A DNA stretch of 64,000 bases from Undaria pinnatifida (GCA_012845835.1 JABAKD010000004.1:7753909-7817908), one strand, 5' to 3'. Numbered from the stretch's first letter, positions 43,870 through 57,819 are shown. Numbers and translations are program-made. The notes: generated by a model not told the origin, from the sequence alone.

Positions 43870-44570
43870 ACGAAAATAAGAAACTCGGGATACGTTATAC
43901 TGAAGTTAATGTACAATAAGGTAGTGTGCACCCTCTCCCAAATAAGAAAGCCAGCCTAGGTCACTATATATGTACCTGGTATCTTTTAGATGTCCTGTAC
44001 TACGTACTGCATCTGGTATCTGGCACGCGATTAATCAGAGGCCAGGTATGGTATATACTACGTACCAGGTACCAGGTATCGCAAGCTCAGAGCGATGATA
44101 CCTGGTACCTGGTAGGTTCGAGTACAACCAGCAGCGCACAAGCAGCAGGAGCAGTAGCCTACAATGACCTGGTACGACTCGTACCTCGTATCCAAATAAC
44201 ATTGCCGCAGACCGACTGCTGATGTATAGCAGTACAGGGCACGTAAAAATAAACCTGGTAATAAGAAAGCCAGGGTGATATTTAGCTACAGGAATAAGAA
44301 ACTCGTTGGTCAATATACTGAAGTTACCTGTGAGAACAAACCCTCTGCCAAATACGAAAGCCAACCTACTGCTGTAGGTCAGTATTTCCGTGCCTTATGA
44401 TATACCTGGTGCAGTACTACAGGCGTACAAGACACCTACCTGTAATATTTAAGGTGCAGTAATAAGAAAGCCAAGTTGATATTTTCAGGGAAATAAGAAG
44501 CTCGGGAGCTGTTGTACTGAAGTCAGTGTAGAACGTGTCCCCTCACAAATAAGAAAGCCAGCCTACCGCA
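43870..44570 (+). repeat. Three internal ~100 bp repeats and TACCTGGTA palindromes, right side of the unit
   Basis: AATAAGAAACTCGGGATACG ... ACTGAAGTTA ... CCCTCTCCCAAATAAGAAAG CCAGCCTA occurs near 43870, 44281 and 44488. Between them TACCAGGTACC, ACCTGGTACC and similar palindromic words are dense (43975-44110). Confidence 0.7.
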
Positions 44571-44689
44571 GGTACCAAGTATGTATGGTTCTTATCTGGT
44601 ATCCTGTACTGCTTGACCATGGTACCAGGTACCAGGTATAAGAGTACAGCAGCAGGTAACAAACAGAAGTCTACGATAGAACCACTCAC

Positions 44690-45006
44690 ATCCGGCCTTG
44701 TGTAGCGTAGGTAGAGGGCTGTAAGGGAACTACCCCATCCGCTTGCTCCCCCCCTTGAAGTGCTTTCTGCTGGCTTTGGCAGAATGGTGCTCGTGATCTC
44801 GATGAATCGACGATGCCCTGGTTCGATGCTGTCAAAGTAGATGAAGCTGCACTTTGTTGTGGTTCGCTCTCCCGAGCGGATCCATCACCGCTGCCTTCAC
44901 CGCTACTTCCATCGCTGCCTCCACCGTCACGACCTCCGCCGCTGCTGCCTCCAATGCCCACACCGCTGCCTCCGCCATCACTACCGACCTCGTCGCATCG
45001 ACACAT
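44690..45006 (-). CDS. Gly/Ser-rich leader frame of the element, copy 1
   Basis: A true ATG at 45004-45006 opens MCRCDEVGSDGGGSGVG, a Gly/Ser-rich low-complexity segment, and the frame reaches a strong donor (GGAT|GTGAGT at 44689/44690). It could be the first exon of the exonuclease-like gene, the first exon of another protein, or a chance frame. No exon carrying exo I was found between it and 43632. Confidence 0.35.
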
Positions 45007-45300
45007 GGCAGGCTCCAAGAAACGAAACTAGTCACACCACAACCGCTGCTACAGGGAGGCAGGCTCCTTGGCTCGAGACCACGGAAACAAGCCTGGTGGT
45101 TGTAGGCTAGGAGAACCGCAATTAGACATACTAAAGCGTACATAGCCGCCACACCAGCATGGTGCTGAGGAGCCGGCTGTGGTGCCGGTTGCCTGGTGTC
45201 TGCGCTGCGCGCGGTCCCGCTTGCGGTCTCTCTTCTCTCCCTGAGAGACGCGGCGCGATCACAGCGCGAAGCTCGGTGCAATCATCGCCAATCATAATTG

Positions 45301-45415
45301 TATATCCTTACAAAATCCTTACAAAACTCGTGTTTCATTTGTTGAATTTGCTGCCTATAAGCCAATCATATCGCTGGATCCTTACAAAAAATTCCCCAGG
45401 TATAGGCGCCGTGCC
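45301..45415 (-). repeat. Right end of copy 1: subterminal CCTTACAAAA repeats and TIR
   Basis: CCTTACAAAA occurs near 45307, 45318 and 45380. The last is part of the right inverted terminus, which ends GGCGCCGTGCC at 45415. Repeated subterminal words are typical transposase-binding candidates (inference). Confidence 0.65.
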
Positions 45416-45428
45416 TCGAGTGGCACGG
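45409..45428. repeat. Copy 1/copy 2 junction: CCGTGCC-TCGAGT-GGCACGG
   Basis: The 7-base ends of adjoining units are exact reverse complements with 6 bases between them, so every junction in the array is a short palindrome. Confidence 0.85.
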
Positions 45429-47195
45429 ATCCTATACATAGGGACACTTTTGTAAGGCATTAAAATAATCGCGCGAAGCGCGAAAAAAAATTGGAGGCGT
45501 TTCGGAAAATGGAAAAACATCATAAAAAAAATCGCGCATGCCTCCCTCTTATAAGAACGGGGCTCACGCAAGGTTCTTACGGAGAAATAAGAACTTCGGT
45601 AAATTTTATACTGAAGTTAGTGTGGGGCACATCATTTTCATAAAAATACCTGGTACGAAATTCAGCCTAAAAAACAACAAAACCTCGGTTTCTTATCAGA
45701 GGACCGGCGGCACAACACTCTAAAAGTAGTACGGGACGTAAGAATAGCAAGCTGATACTTCTAGGAAGACAAGAAATCCGGAAGCTGAAGTTAGTGCAGA
45801 TGACACCCTCTCCGAAATAAGAAACCCGAAGCCACAACCAGGATTCCTGCTTCTCGCTATCAAATAGGTGGCTGATTCTTGTACAAGTAGGTGTAGTGCA
45901 GATAGATTATTCTAGGCTGTTACAGCAGCAGCAGTAGTAGAAATGAAATAATAATAGGAAAAAAAGGAAGAAATCGGGATGATTCTGGCCGAGGCTGAAT
46001 TTCTTATTTGAGAAAAGGTGAGTTCTACACACTATCTTCAGCACAGCGCCTCTCAGTTGTCTTCCTTTCCTGGTAAGGTATCGGCCTTGCTTTCCTATAT
46101 CCCTGTTCGTTTTTTTTAATTTATGTTGTGCACTACTACTGCAACAAGTACGTAGTGCTGCTGTATCACATAATATGTACCAGGTACCTGGTACAACGGC
46201 AAGCATCACCAACCAGCCGCAGAGCAGTGATTTTGTCATGCGTTTGTGATACAAACGTTGTCGTTGCTATACAACGTGTTTATTTTGCATTGAACTCCTT
46301 GGTGTGTATCGAATGAATGAAGTAGGGCTTTCGGTGACAATATTCGACTGGGAAGCGATGCGGGTGGTTCCGCCAAAATAGACGACAACACCACAAAAAA
46401 TAGGACCCATGTATAACTCCAGTTCAACCAAATGATTGGCGATGCTTTTGAAAAATCTTCGTTCTTCCAATTAGACACTCTTGCATGGTGTATGTCTTTG
46501 CACTGAACCATTCTTGCCGCCCGGCGACATCTAGCACCCCCATCATGCCCGGCGAAGCATGAGAAATAACAGGGGGTGGGGAATAGCTTCGAGTAGGTAC
46601 CAGGTAACCCCCCCCCCCTCTTCTTTCCCTCTCCCCAGGGATGGCAAAAAGGAAAACATGGGAATGGAAAAACAAAACAAATGTGCGTCACGATTTTGTC
46701 GACGACGGTGGTAGTATCGCTGTTGAATTCCCCCCCCCCCCCCCCCGAGATGAAACAGACAATCAATCCCAGGGCCACACAAAACGAAACGGCCGGCTCG
46801 CAAACGAAAGTAAAAACATAATAAACTCGTACGGTATTTATTCTCTGGGAATTAACAAAACGCAAACTCGACCCGACACTGCAGACGCTAACCTACCACA
46901 CCAAGATGGGCCGGAGTATAAAGCGACGATCAGGTGCGTAGACCCTACGGTGCACTTTTCACATTCACACCACGACCACCACCGCTTTTCGTCTGATTTA
47001 GTTTCCCAGGTCTGCGGGCCTCGGGCCGGTGGTTTTCTCGCGACACATTGCATTGGGGCCGCCCCTTCTTCCCACGCGGGGCAGGGTGAGCCTCCTGGTA
47101 CGCGCCTTCTTGTCGACTGTGGCCGCGGTGAAAGAAAATCTGAGGGCCCCGGAGTGGGCCCTTGGGCTTCTTGGGCGTCGGTTGGCGGCGCCAAA

Positions 47196-49837
47196 CTACC
47201 CAGCCTCATCCCCGCCGCCGCTAAACGCCAACATCTCCGCAGCTGACGCCGACACGCCTGCACCTGCCGCTGCGCCCCCCCTTTTACTGCCGCCACAAAC
47301 GCCAACAATACCTGCCCCATACCAACTCCGCGAAACAGCAGCGGAAACAGCGCTACCGACAACATCCGCAGTCATCGCGCCCCCGTCAGCTTCCCTCAAC
47401 CTAGCACGCAATGCAGCATGCCGTTGACTAATAGAGATCCTCGTATACTTTACGTTGGCGTGCCCTTTGATTTCATCAAATAGTGATTCTGAAGTTGTTG
47501 GGAGGTCGACAAGATCAACCGGCCCCTCACCCCCAGCATCAGGTCCCCACAATCTCTGAGAAAGGTCGCTTCTTTCACCAGTGTCTATCACGTCAAGAGC
47601 AGAGACCCACCCAGGAAACATCGGGCTATCCGGTGACCAGCTGGCCGAGTCGCTTTAGATAATATCAAACTCAAACTGTTCGTAGCACGCTCCAATCTAC
47701 TTCGGCAGTCCGCGGTTCTTCACAGCCATCCCAATATTCCAGCGATAATTGAACTCCAGCAGAATCGAGTGGGCCAGCGCAGGAGAAGCGCAATAGTAGC
47801 CTGCGGAGGTAACGATGAAAACCCGTAAAAAAAGGACAAACAGTTACAGCGGGCGAAAAACATATTGAACAGGTTTACGTCAGGTCCATCATAACACGAA
47901 TTACCTGGTTGACCACCATGTTACAAACACTGCAACAAACGAAACCGTGAGGTATACTTGACGGCAAATACTATGAGCATCGGGTTATGCCGTGAGGCCA
48001 ATGTTATGGGTGGAAATGGTTGCTGTGCCTGCTAGTGATAGAAAAGTCACGCAAAACACACACCAAGCCCCTGTACTGCTGGTACCTCTGACACAGCGAC
48101 GAGTGGTGATCCCCGCTTCACTTTTCCCTTTTGCGTAGTACAGCGGCACGCCGTCAGGTTTGCTTAGACAACAAGCTTCGATGTGCTTGCGGAGCAGCTT
48201 CACGACCTCCAGGGCTTTTGGGCGCAGGTGATTTTATCCCGATTTCGCATATATCACGTCGCAGAACCGATCAACCACTGAACCAAAGCGAGTCAACAAT
48301 CGTGTCCGCTCGGGCACCAACCGCCTACAATTCCGCAAGAAACACGTCCAGTTCATCTCTATATACTCTGCCACCTATTCCGATGCCATTTTTCGCGCTT
48401 GAAGAGCACTTCCTACCTGCGGTTGGAAGCGAGATCGGCAGGAGCGTAATGGCCACGACACATGACCCAGTACAGGCATTGCTTTCGACGACAGCTAAAG
48501 TCTCTCCATATCACTGATCCGAACAACGACACAAGTGACGTCAAAACCACTTGCCTCCTTGTTGTCTTCCAGATTAACGATATAGCAAGCATCTCTCAAC
48601 CAAGCCATGGAGGGCTTGAAGGCGCCGTGACTCTTCTTCACTAGGCGCGAGATACGTGGAAGCGCGTGAAAGGTATCCAAGCGAACCTTGAGCATGTGTG
48701 GGCCACCCCCCGATACAGTTGGGCAACAATCAACATGAATTCAGAACACTCGAACGGAAAAAAATCGTATTTAAAGCGCACATTGACGCCGAGCAGATTT
48801 CAGAAACAAACAAAACATATTTGCCACCTCTACAGCACTCACGTCGTCCTGGTCGACATTGCCACCGATCTCGTCTCCGGCTCCTAGGTCGCAAGCGCGG
48901 TCGTGACCAGCATCAAAGTCATACCCGTCGCCACCGTCCTCTTCGCCCTCGTCCGAGTCCGCATCATCTAAAAAAAGAAAAAAAACGAAAACGTTTGGTG
49001 TGTTTGGCGAATAATACAACGTCAGCAAGAGAATGAGAAACGCCAATGCGGGCAGGGCGTCAGACAACTCAGCTCAATTTCTTCCAAGGACGGTGTAAGG
49101 CCTTACCTAGCGAGCCCACCACGTGGCAAGGTGCTTCGGTGGCGAAGAAGTCGGGGTCATCGTTGTAAGCGGCACTTGCATTCAGGTTCGGCGACGGTGC
49201 TGGTGTCGCAGGGGGGGGTGTCCAATCGGCCGCAAGGTGAACATGGGTAACGTCCCACAGAACAAGAAGGTACAAGAAATAAGGTCTCGATGAATATGTT
49301 ACAAAACATCCCAATCGCATCTGTGTTCCCGGCGGCAAAATGGTCGGAACCGGGCCGCGTATGGGATCCTTCAATATCTCGATCTCCACGTAAACGAGAA
49401 CGGACGCGTAAGCATCCAGGCAGGCATACTCTACCCGTGACGGCACCATAAGGATTTTAAAAGGCAGGCATCATCAACATTCCACCTATCAGCAGATTCA
49501 AGAGAATGGCGCCAACAATCAAGCTGGCAACAAAGTTCAACGAGCGTTAATAGGACACGCGCATAGCTAACTAGAGTAGTATCACCAGTTGGGCGCTGAG
49601 GGGAGAACTCCGGCGAGACAAGCGGGAGGTCGGGTACGTGGGCAACTCTTTCCCAAGCAAACTAGACACTATACCCGCCAGCGAAAAAGATGGCGTTTGC
49701 ACCCAACAAGCTTTCGCGTGAGTCAGCGCGTCCACAGTGTTCGCGGCTTTGACCTCATCCAAATACGTCGCGTCTGACTTGGTGTTGACGCCAAGTCTAC
49801 CATCATGTCCTGGTACCAAATCACGCTGGTTTTTCAC
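47196..49837 (-). pseudogene. Exonuclease/transposase-like gene, copy 2
   Basis: Same exons as copy 1 shifted by 6205. The in-frame TAG (47697-47699) and TAA (47655-47657) are present. Confidence 0.7.
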
Positions 49838-50894
49838 CTTTGGAAACGCAAGCGAGAATTTTCGAATTGAATACGCCTAGTGCCAGCTGCGAACTGCCGA
49901 ACCAAGAAAACACGACCGCCACAATTGTACCAGGTGCCAGTTATCATGTACCAGTCATCATATGCTCAGAGCTATACATCACGTGTACGAGTGTACAAGC
50001 TGCGACAACAAACAAGCTTCAGCAGAAGCAATAGCTTCAAAATAGATGGGCCTATTAGCCAGGCTGTTATTTACACGAAAATAAGAAACTCGGGATACGT
50101 TATACTGAAGTTAATGTACAATAAGGTAGTGTGCACCCTCTCCCAAATAAGAAAGCCAGCCTAGGTCACTATATATGTACCTGGTATCTTTTAGATGTCC
50201 TGTACTACGTACTGCATCTGGTATCTGGCACGCGATTAATCAGAGGCCAGGTATGGTATATACTACGTACCAGGTACCAGGTATCGCAAGCTCAGAGCGA
50301 TGATACCTGGTACCTGGTAGGTTCGAGTACAACCAGCAGCGCACAAGCAGCAGGAGCAGTAGCCTACAATGACCTGGTACGACTCGTACCTCGTATCCAA
50401 ATAACATTGCCGCAGACCGACTGCTGATGTATAGCAGTACAGGGCACGTAAAAATAAACCTGGTAATAAGAAAGCCAGGGTGATATTTAGCTACAGGAAT
50501 AAGAAACTCGTTGGTCAATATACTGAAGTTACCTGTGAGAACAAACCCTCTGCCAAATACGAAAGCCAACCTACTGCTGTAGGTCAGTATTTCCGTGCCT
50601 TATGATATACCTGGTGCAGTACTACAGGCGTACAAGACACCTACCTGTAATATTTAAGGTGCAGTAATAAGAAAGCCAAGTTGATATTTTCAGGGAAATA
50701 AGAAGCTCGGGAGCTGTTGTACTGAAGTCAGTGTAGAACGTGTCCCCTCACAAATAAGAAAGCCAGCCTACCGCAGGTACCAAGTATGTATGGTTCTTAT
50801 CTGGTATCCTGTACTGCTTGACCATGGTACCAGGTACCAGGTATAAGAGTACAGCAGCAGGTAACAAACAGAAGTCTACGATAGAACCACTCAC

Positions 50895-51211
50895 ATCCGG
50901 CCTTGTGTAGCGTAGGTAGAGGGCTGTAAGGGAACTACCCCATCCGCTTGCTCCCCCCCTTGAAGTGCTTTCTGCTGGCTTTGGCAGAATGGTGCTCGTG
51001 ATCTCGATGAATCGACGATGCCCTGGTTCGATGCTGTCAAAGTAGATGAAGCTGCACTTTGTTGTGGTTCGCTCTCCCGAGCGGATCCATCACCGCTGCC
51101 TTCACCGCTACTTCCATCGCTGCCTCCACCGTCACGACCTCCGCCGCTGCTGCCTCCAATGCCCACACCGCTGCCTCCGCCATCACTACCGACCTCGTCG
51201 CATCGACACAT
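50895..51211 (-). CDS. Gly/Ser-rich leader frame, copy 2
   Basis: Identical to the frame at 44690-45006. Confidence 0.35.
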
Positions 51212-51613
51212 GGCAGGCTCCAAGAAACGAAACTAGTCACACCACAACCGCTGCTACAGGGAGGCAGGCTCCTTGGCTCGAGACCACGGAAACAAGCCTG
51301 GTGGTTGTAGGCTAGGAGAACCGCAATTAGACATACTAAAGCGTACATAGCCGCCACACCAGCATGGTGCTGAGGAGCCGGCTGTGGTGCCGGTTGCCTG
51401 GTGTCTGCGCTGCGCGCGGTCCCGCTTGCGGTCTCTCTTCTCTCCCTGAGAGACGCGGCGCGATCACAGCGCGAAGCTCGGTGCAATCATCGCCAATCAT
51501 AATTGTATATCCTTACAAAATCCTTACAAAACTCGTGTTTCATTTGTTGAATTTGCTGCCTATAAGCCAATCATATCGCTGGATCCTTACAAAAAATTCC
51601 CCAGGTATAGGCG

Positions 51614-51633
51614 CCGTGCCTCGAGTGGCACGG
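51614..51633. repeat. Copy 2/copy 3 junction palindrome
   Basis: Same CCGTGCC-TCGAGT-GGCACGG arrangement as at 45409-45428. Confidence 0.85.
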
Positions 51634-53401
51634 ATCCTATACATAGGGACACTTTTGTAAGGCATTAAAATAATCGCGCGAAGCGCGAAAAAAAATTGGA
51701 GGCGTTTCGGAAAATGGAAAAACATCATAAAAAAAATCGCGCATGCCTCCCTCTTATAAGAACGGGGCTCACGCAAGGTTCTTACGGAGAAATAAGAACT
51801 TCGGTAAATTTTATACTGAAGTTAGTGTGGGGCACATCATTTTCATAAAAATACCTGGTACGAAATTCAGCCTAAAAAACAACAAAACCTCGGTTTCTTA
51901 TCAGAGGACCGGCGGCACAACACTCTAAAAGTAGTACGGGACGTAAGAATAGCAAGCTGATACTTCTAGGAAGACAAGAAATCCGGAAGCTGAAGTTAGT
52001 GCAGATGACACCCTCTCCGAAATAAGAAACCCGAAGCCACAACCAGGATTCCTGCTTCTCGCTATCAAATAGGTGGCTGATTCTTGTACAAGTAGGTGTA
52101 GTGCAGATAGATTATTCTAGGCTGTTACAGCAGCAGCAGTAGTAGAAATGAAATAATAATAGGAAAAAAAGGAAGAAATCGGGATGATTCTGGCCGAGGC
52201 TGAATTTCTTATTTGAGAAAAGGTGAGTTCTACACACTATCTTCAGCACAGCGCCTCTCAGTTGTCTTCCTTTCCTGGTAAGGTATCGGCCTTGCTTTCC
52301 TATATCCCTGTTCGTTTTTTTTAATTTATGTTGTGCACTACTACTGCAACAAGTACGTAGTGCTGCTGTATCACATAATATGTACCAGGTACCTGGTACA
52401 ACGGCAAGCATCACCAACCAGCCGCAGAGCAGTGATTTTGTCATGCGTTTGTGATACAAACGTTGTCGTTGCTATACAACGTGTTTATTTTGCATTGAAC
52501 TCCTTGGTGTGTATCGAATGAATGAAGTAGGGCTTTCGGTGACAATATTCGACTGGGAAGCGATGCGGGTGGTTCCGCCAAAATAGACGACAACACCACA
52601 AAAAATAGGACCCATGTATAACTCCAGTTCAACCAAATGATTGGCGATGCTTTTGAAAAATCTTCGTTCTTCCAATTAGACACTCTTGCATGGTGTATGT
52701 CTTTGCACTGAACCATTCTTGCCGCCCGGCGACATCTAGCACCCCCATCATGCCCGGCGAAGCATGAGAAATAACAGGGGGTGGGGAATAGCTTCGAGTA
52801 GGTACCAGGTAACCCCCCTCCCCTCTTCTTTCCCTCTCCCCAGGGATGGCAAAAAGGAAAACATGGGAATGGAAAAACAAAACAAATGTGCGTCACGATT
52901 TTGTCGACGACGGTGGTAGTATCGCTGTTGAATTCCCCCCCCCCCCCCCCCCGAGATGAAACAGACAATCAATCCCAGGGCCACACAAAACGAAACGGCC
53001 GGCTCGCAAACGAAAGTAAAAACATAATAAACTCGTACGGTATTTATTCTCTGGGAATTAACAAAACGCAAACTCGACCCGACACTGCAGACGCTAACCT
53101 ACCACACCAAGATGGGCCGGAGTATAAAGCGACGATCAGGTGCGTAGACCCTACGGTGCACTTTTCACATTCACACCACGACCACCACCGCTTTTCGTCT
53201 GATTTAGTTTCCCAGGTCTGCGGGCCTCGGGCCGGTGGTTTTCTCGCGACACATTGCATTGGGGCCGCCCCTTCTTCCCACGCGGGGCAGGGTGAGCCTC
53301 CTGGTACGCGCCTTCTTGTCGACTGTGGCCGCGGTGAAAGAAAATCTGAGGGCCCCGGAGTGGGCCCTTGGGCTTCTTGGGCGTCGGTTGGCGGCGCCAA
53401 A

Positions 53402-56043
53402 CTACCCAGCCTCATCCCCGCCGCCGCTAAACGCCAACATCTCCGCAGCTGACGCCGACACGCCTGCACCTGCCGCTGCGCCCCCCCTTTTACTGCCGCC
53501 ACAAACGCCAACAATACCTGCCCCATACCAACTCCGCGAAACAGCAGCGGAAACAGCGCTACCGACAACATCCGCAGTCATCGCGCCCCCGTCAGCTTCC
53601 CTCAACCTAGCACGCAATGCAGCATGCCGTTGACTAATAGAGATCCTCGTATACTTTACGTTGGCGTGCCCTTTGATTTCATCAAATAGTGATTCTGAAG
53701 TTGTTGGGAGGTCGACAAGATCAACCGGCCCCTCACCCCCAGCATCAGGTCCCCACAATCTCTGAGAAAGGTCGCTTCTTTCACCAGTGTCTATCACGTC
53801 AAGAGCAGAGACCCACCCAGGAAACATCGGGCTATCCGGTGACCAGCTGGCCGAGTCGCTTTAGATAATATCAAACTCAAACTGTTCGTAGCACGCTCCA
53901 ATCTACTTCGGCAGTCCGCGGTTCTTCACAGCCATCCCAATATTCCAGCGATAATTGAACTCCAGCAGAATCGAGTGGGCCAGCGCAGGAGAAGCGCAAT
54001 AGTAGCCTGCGGAGGTAACGATGAAAACCCGTAAAAAAAGGACAAACAGTTACAGCGGGCGAAAAACATATTGAACAGGTTTACGTCAGGTCCATCATAA
54101 CACGAATTACCTGGTTGACCACCATGTTACAAACACTGCAACAAACGAAACCGTGAGGTATACTTGACGGCAAATACTATGAGCATCGGGTTATGCCGTG
54201 AGGCCAATGTTATGGGTGGAAATGGTTGCTGTGCCTGCTAGTGATAGAAAAGTCACGCAAAACACACACCAAGCCCCTGTACTGCTGGTACCTCTGACAC
54301 AGCGACGAGTGGTGATCCCCGCTTCACTTTTCCCTTTTGCGTAGTACAGCGGCACGCCGTCAGGTTTGCTTAGACAACAAGCTTCGATGTGCTTGCGGAG
54401 CAGCTTCACGACCTCCAGGGCTTTTGGGCGCAGGTGATTTTATCCCGATTTCGCATATATCACGTCGCAGAACCGATCAACCACTGAACCAAAGCGAGTC
54501 AACAATCGTGTCCGCTCGGGCACCAACCGCCTACAATTCCGCAAGAAACACGTCCAGTTCATCTCTATATACTCTGCCACCTATTCCGATGCCATTTTTC
54601 GCGCTTGAAGAGCACTTCCTACCTGCGGTTGGAAGCGAGATCGGCAGGAGCGTAATGGCCACGACACATGACCCAGTACAGGCATTGCTTTCGACGACAG
54701 CTAAAGTCTCTCCATATCACTGATCCGAACAACGACACAAGTGACGTCAAAACCACTTGCCTCCTTGTTGTCTTCCAGATTAACGATATAGCAAGCATCT
54801 CTCAACCAAGCCATGGAGGGCTTGAAGGCGCCGTGACTCTTCTTCACTAGGCGCGAGATACGTGGAAGCGCGTGAAAGGTATCCAAGCGAACCTTGAGCA
54901 TGTGTGGGCCACCCCCCGATACAGTTGGGCAACAATCAACATGAATTCAGAACACTCGAACGGAAAAAAATCGTATTTAAAGCGCACATTGACGCCGAGC
55001 AGATTTCAGAAACAAACAAAACATATTTGCCACCTCTACAGCACTCACGTCGTCCTGGTCGACATTGCCACCGATCTCGTCTCCGGCTCCTAGGTCGCAA
55101 GCGCGGTCGTGACCAGCATCAAAGTCATACCCGTCGCCACCGTCCTCTTCGCCCTCGTCCGAGTCCGCATCATCTAAAAAAAGAAAAAAAACGAAAACGT
55201 TTGGTGTGTTTGGCGAATAATACAACGTCAGCAAGAGAATGAGAAACGCCAATGCGGGCAGGGCGTCAGACAACTCAGCTCAATTTCTTCCAAGGACGGT
55301 GTAAGGCCTTACCTAGCGAGCCCACCACGTGGCAAGGTGCTTCGGTGGCGAAGAAGTCGGGGTCATCGTTGTAAGCGGCACTTGCATTCAGGTTCGGCGA
55401 CGGTGCTGGTGTCGCAGGGGGGGGTGTCCAATCGGCCGCAAGGTGAACATGGGTAACGTCCCACAGAACAAGAAGGTACAAGAAATAAGGTCTCGATGAA
55501 TATGTTACAAAACATCCCAATCGCATCTGTGTTCCCGGCGGCAAAATGGTCGGAACCGGGCCGCGTATGGGATCCTTCAATATCTCGATCTCCACGTAAA
55601 CGAGAACGGACGCGTAAGCATCCAGGCAGGCATACTCTACCCGTGACGGCACCATAAGGATTTTAAAAGGCAGGCATCATCAACATTCCACCTATCAGCA
55701 GATTCAAGAGAATGGCGCCAACAATCAAGCTGGCAACAAAGTTCAACGAGCGTTAATAGGACACGCGCATAGCTAACTAGAGTAGTATCACCAGTTGGGC
55801 GCTGAGGGGAGAACTCCGGCGAGACAAGCGGGAGGTCGGGTACGTGGGCAACTCTTTCCCAAGCAAACTAGACACTATACCCGCCAGCGAAAAAGATGGC
55901 GTTTGCACCCAACAAGCTTTCGCGTGAGTCAGCGCGTCCACAGTGTTCGCGGCTTTGACCTCATCCAAATACGTCGCGTCTGACTTGGTGTTGACGCCAA
56001 GTCTACCATCATGTCCTGGTACCAAATCACGCTGGTTTTTCAC
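53402..56043 (-). pseudogene. Exonuclease/transposase-like gene, copy 3
   Basis: Same exons and the same two in-frame stops as copy 1. Confidence 0.7.
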
Positions 56044-57100
56044 CTTTGGAAACGCAAGCGAGAATTTTCGAATTGAATACGCCTAGTGCCAGCTGCGAAC
56101 TGCCGAACCAAGAAAACACGACCGCCACAATTGTACCAGGTGCCAGTTATCATGTACCAGTCATCATATGCTCAGAGCTATACATCACGTGTACGAGTGT
56201 ACAAGCTGCGACAACAAACAAGCTTCAGCAGAAGCAATAGCTTCAAAATAGATGGGCCTATTAGCCAGGCTGTTATTTACACGAAAATAAGAAACTCGGG
56301 ATACGTTATACTGAAGTTAATGTACAATAAGGTAGTGTGCACCCTCTCCCAAATAAGAAAGCCAGCCTAGGTCACTATATATGTACCTGGTATCTTTTAG
56401 ATGTCCTGTACTACGTACTGCATCTGGTATCTGGCACGCGATTAATCAGAGGCCAGGTATGGTATATACTACGTACCAGGTACCAGGTATCGCAAGCTCA
56501 GAGCGATGATACCTGGTACCTGGTAGGTTCGAGTACAACCAGCAGCGCACAAGCAGCAGGAGCAGTAGCCTACAATGACCTGGTACGACTCGTACCTCGT
56601 ATCCAAATAACATTGCCGCAGACCGACTGCTGATGTATAGCAGTACAGGGCACGTAAAAATAAACCTGGTAATAAGAAAGCCAGGGTGATATTTAGCTAC
56701 AGGAATAAGAAACTCGTTGGTCAATATACTGAAGTTACCTGTGAGAACAAACCCTCTGCCAAATACGAAAGCCAACCTACTGCTGTAGGTCAGTATTTCC
56801 GTGCCTTATGATATACCTGGTGCAGTACTACAGGCGTACAAGACACCTACCTGTAATATTTAAGGTGCAGTAATAAGAAAGCCAAGTTGATATTTTCAGG
56901 GAAATAAGAAGCTCGGGAGCTGTTGTACTGAAGTCAGTGTAGAACGTGTCCCCTCACAAATAAGAAAGCCAGCCTACCGCAGGTACCAAGTATGTATGGT
57001 TCTTATCTGGTATCCTGTACTGCTTGACCATGGTACCAGGTACCAGGTATAAGAGTACAGCAGCAGGTAACAAACAGAAGTCTACGATAGAACCACTCAC

Positions 57101-57417
57101 ATCCGGCCTTGTGTAGCGTAGGTAGAGGGCTGTAAGGGAACTACCCCATCCGCTTGCTCCCCCCCTTGAAGTGCTTTCTGCTGGCTTTGGCAGAATGGTG
57201 CTCGTGATCTCGATGAATCGACGATGCCCTGGTTCGATGCTGTCAAAGTAGATGAAGCTGCACTTTGTTGTGGTTCGCTCTCCCGAGCGGATCCATCACC
57301 GCTGCCTTCACCGCTACTTCCATCGCTGCCTCCACCGTCACGACCTCCGCCGCTGCTGCCTCCAATGCCCACACCGCTGCCTCCGCCATCACTACCGACC
57401 TCGTCGCATCGACACAT
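57101..57417 (-). CDS. Gly/Ser-rich leader frame, copy 3
   Basis: Identical to the frame at 44690-45006. Confidence 0.35.
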
Positions 57418-57819
57418 GGCAGGCTCCAAGAAACGAAACTAGTCACACCACAACCGCTGCTACAGGGAGGCAGGCTCCTTGGCTCGAGACCACGGAAACA
57501 AGCCTGGTGGTTGTAGGCTAGGAGAACCGCAATTAGACATACTAAAGCGTACATAGCCGCCACACCAGCATGGTGCTGAGGAGCCGGCTGTGGTGCCGGT
57601 TGCCTGGTGTCTGCGCTGCGCGCGGTCCCGCTTGCGGTCTCTCTTCTCTCCCTGAGAGACGCGGCGCGATCACAGCGCGAAGCTCGGTGCAATCATCGCC
57701 AATCATAATTGTATATCCTTACAAAATCCTTACAAAACTCGTGTTTCATTTGTTGAATTTGCTGCCTATAAGCCAATCATATCGCTGGATCCTTACAAAA
57801 AATTCCCCAGGTATAGGCG

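Larger units (their letters stand above)
39217..45415 (-). mobile_element. 6.2 kb TIR element, tandem copy 1
   Basis: The unit is bounded by inverted ends GGCACGG...CCTATAC...GGGA...TTTTGTAAGG (left, 39217-39252) and the reverse complement of a similar sequence at 45380-45415. It carries a decayed multi-exon minus-strand gene (40991-43632) and a Gly/Ser-rich leader frame (44690-45006). It also has five diverged ~100 bp internal repeats and many TACCTGGTA words. The structure is that of a class II (cut-and-paste type) element, but the superfamily is not recognised. Period to the next copy is 6205 bp. Confidence 0.75.
45422..51620 (-). mobile_element. 6.2 kb TIR element, tandem copy 2
   Basis: Appears identical to copy 1 along its length on reading, including the 17-base C run, apart from the first bases of the left flank. 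Confidence 0.75.
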
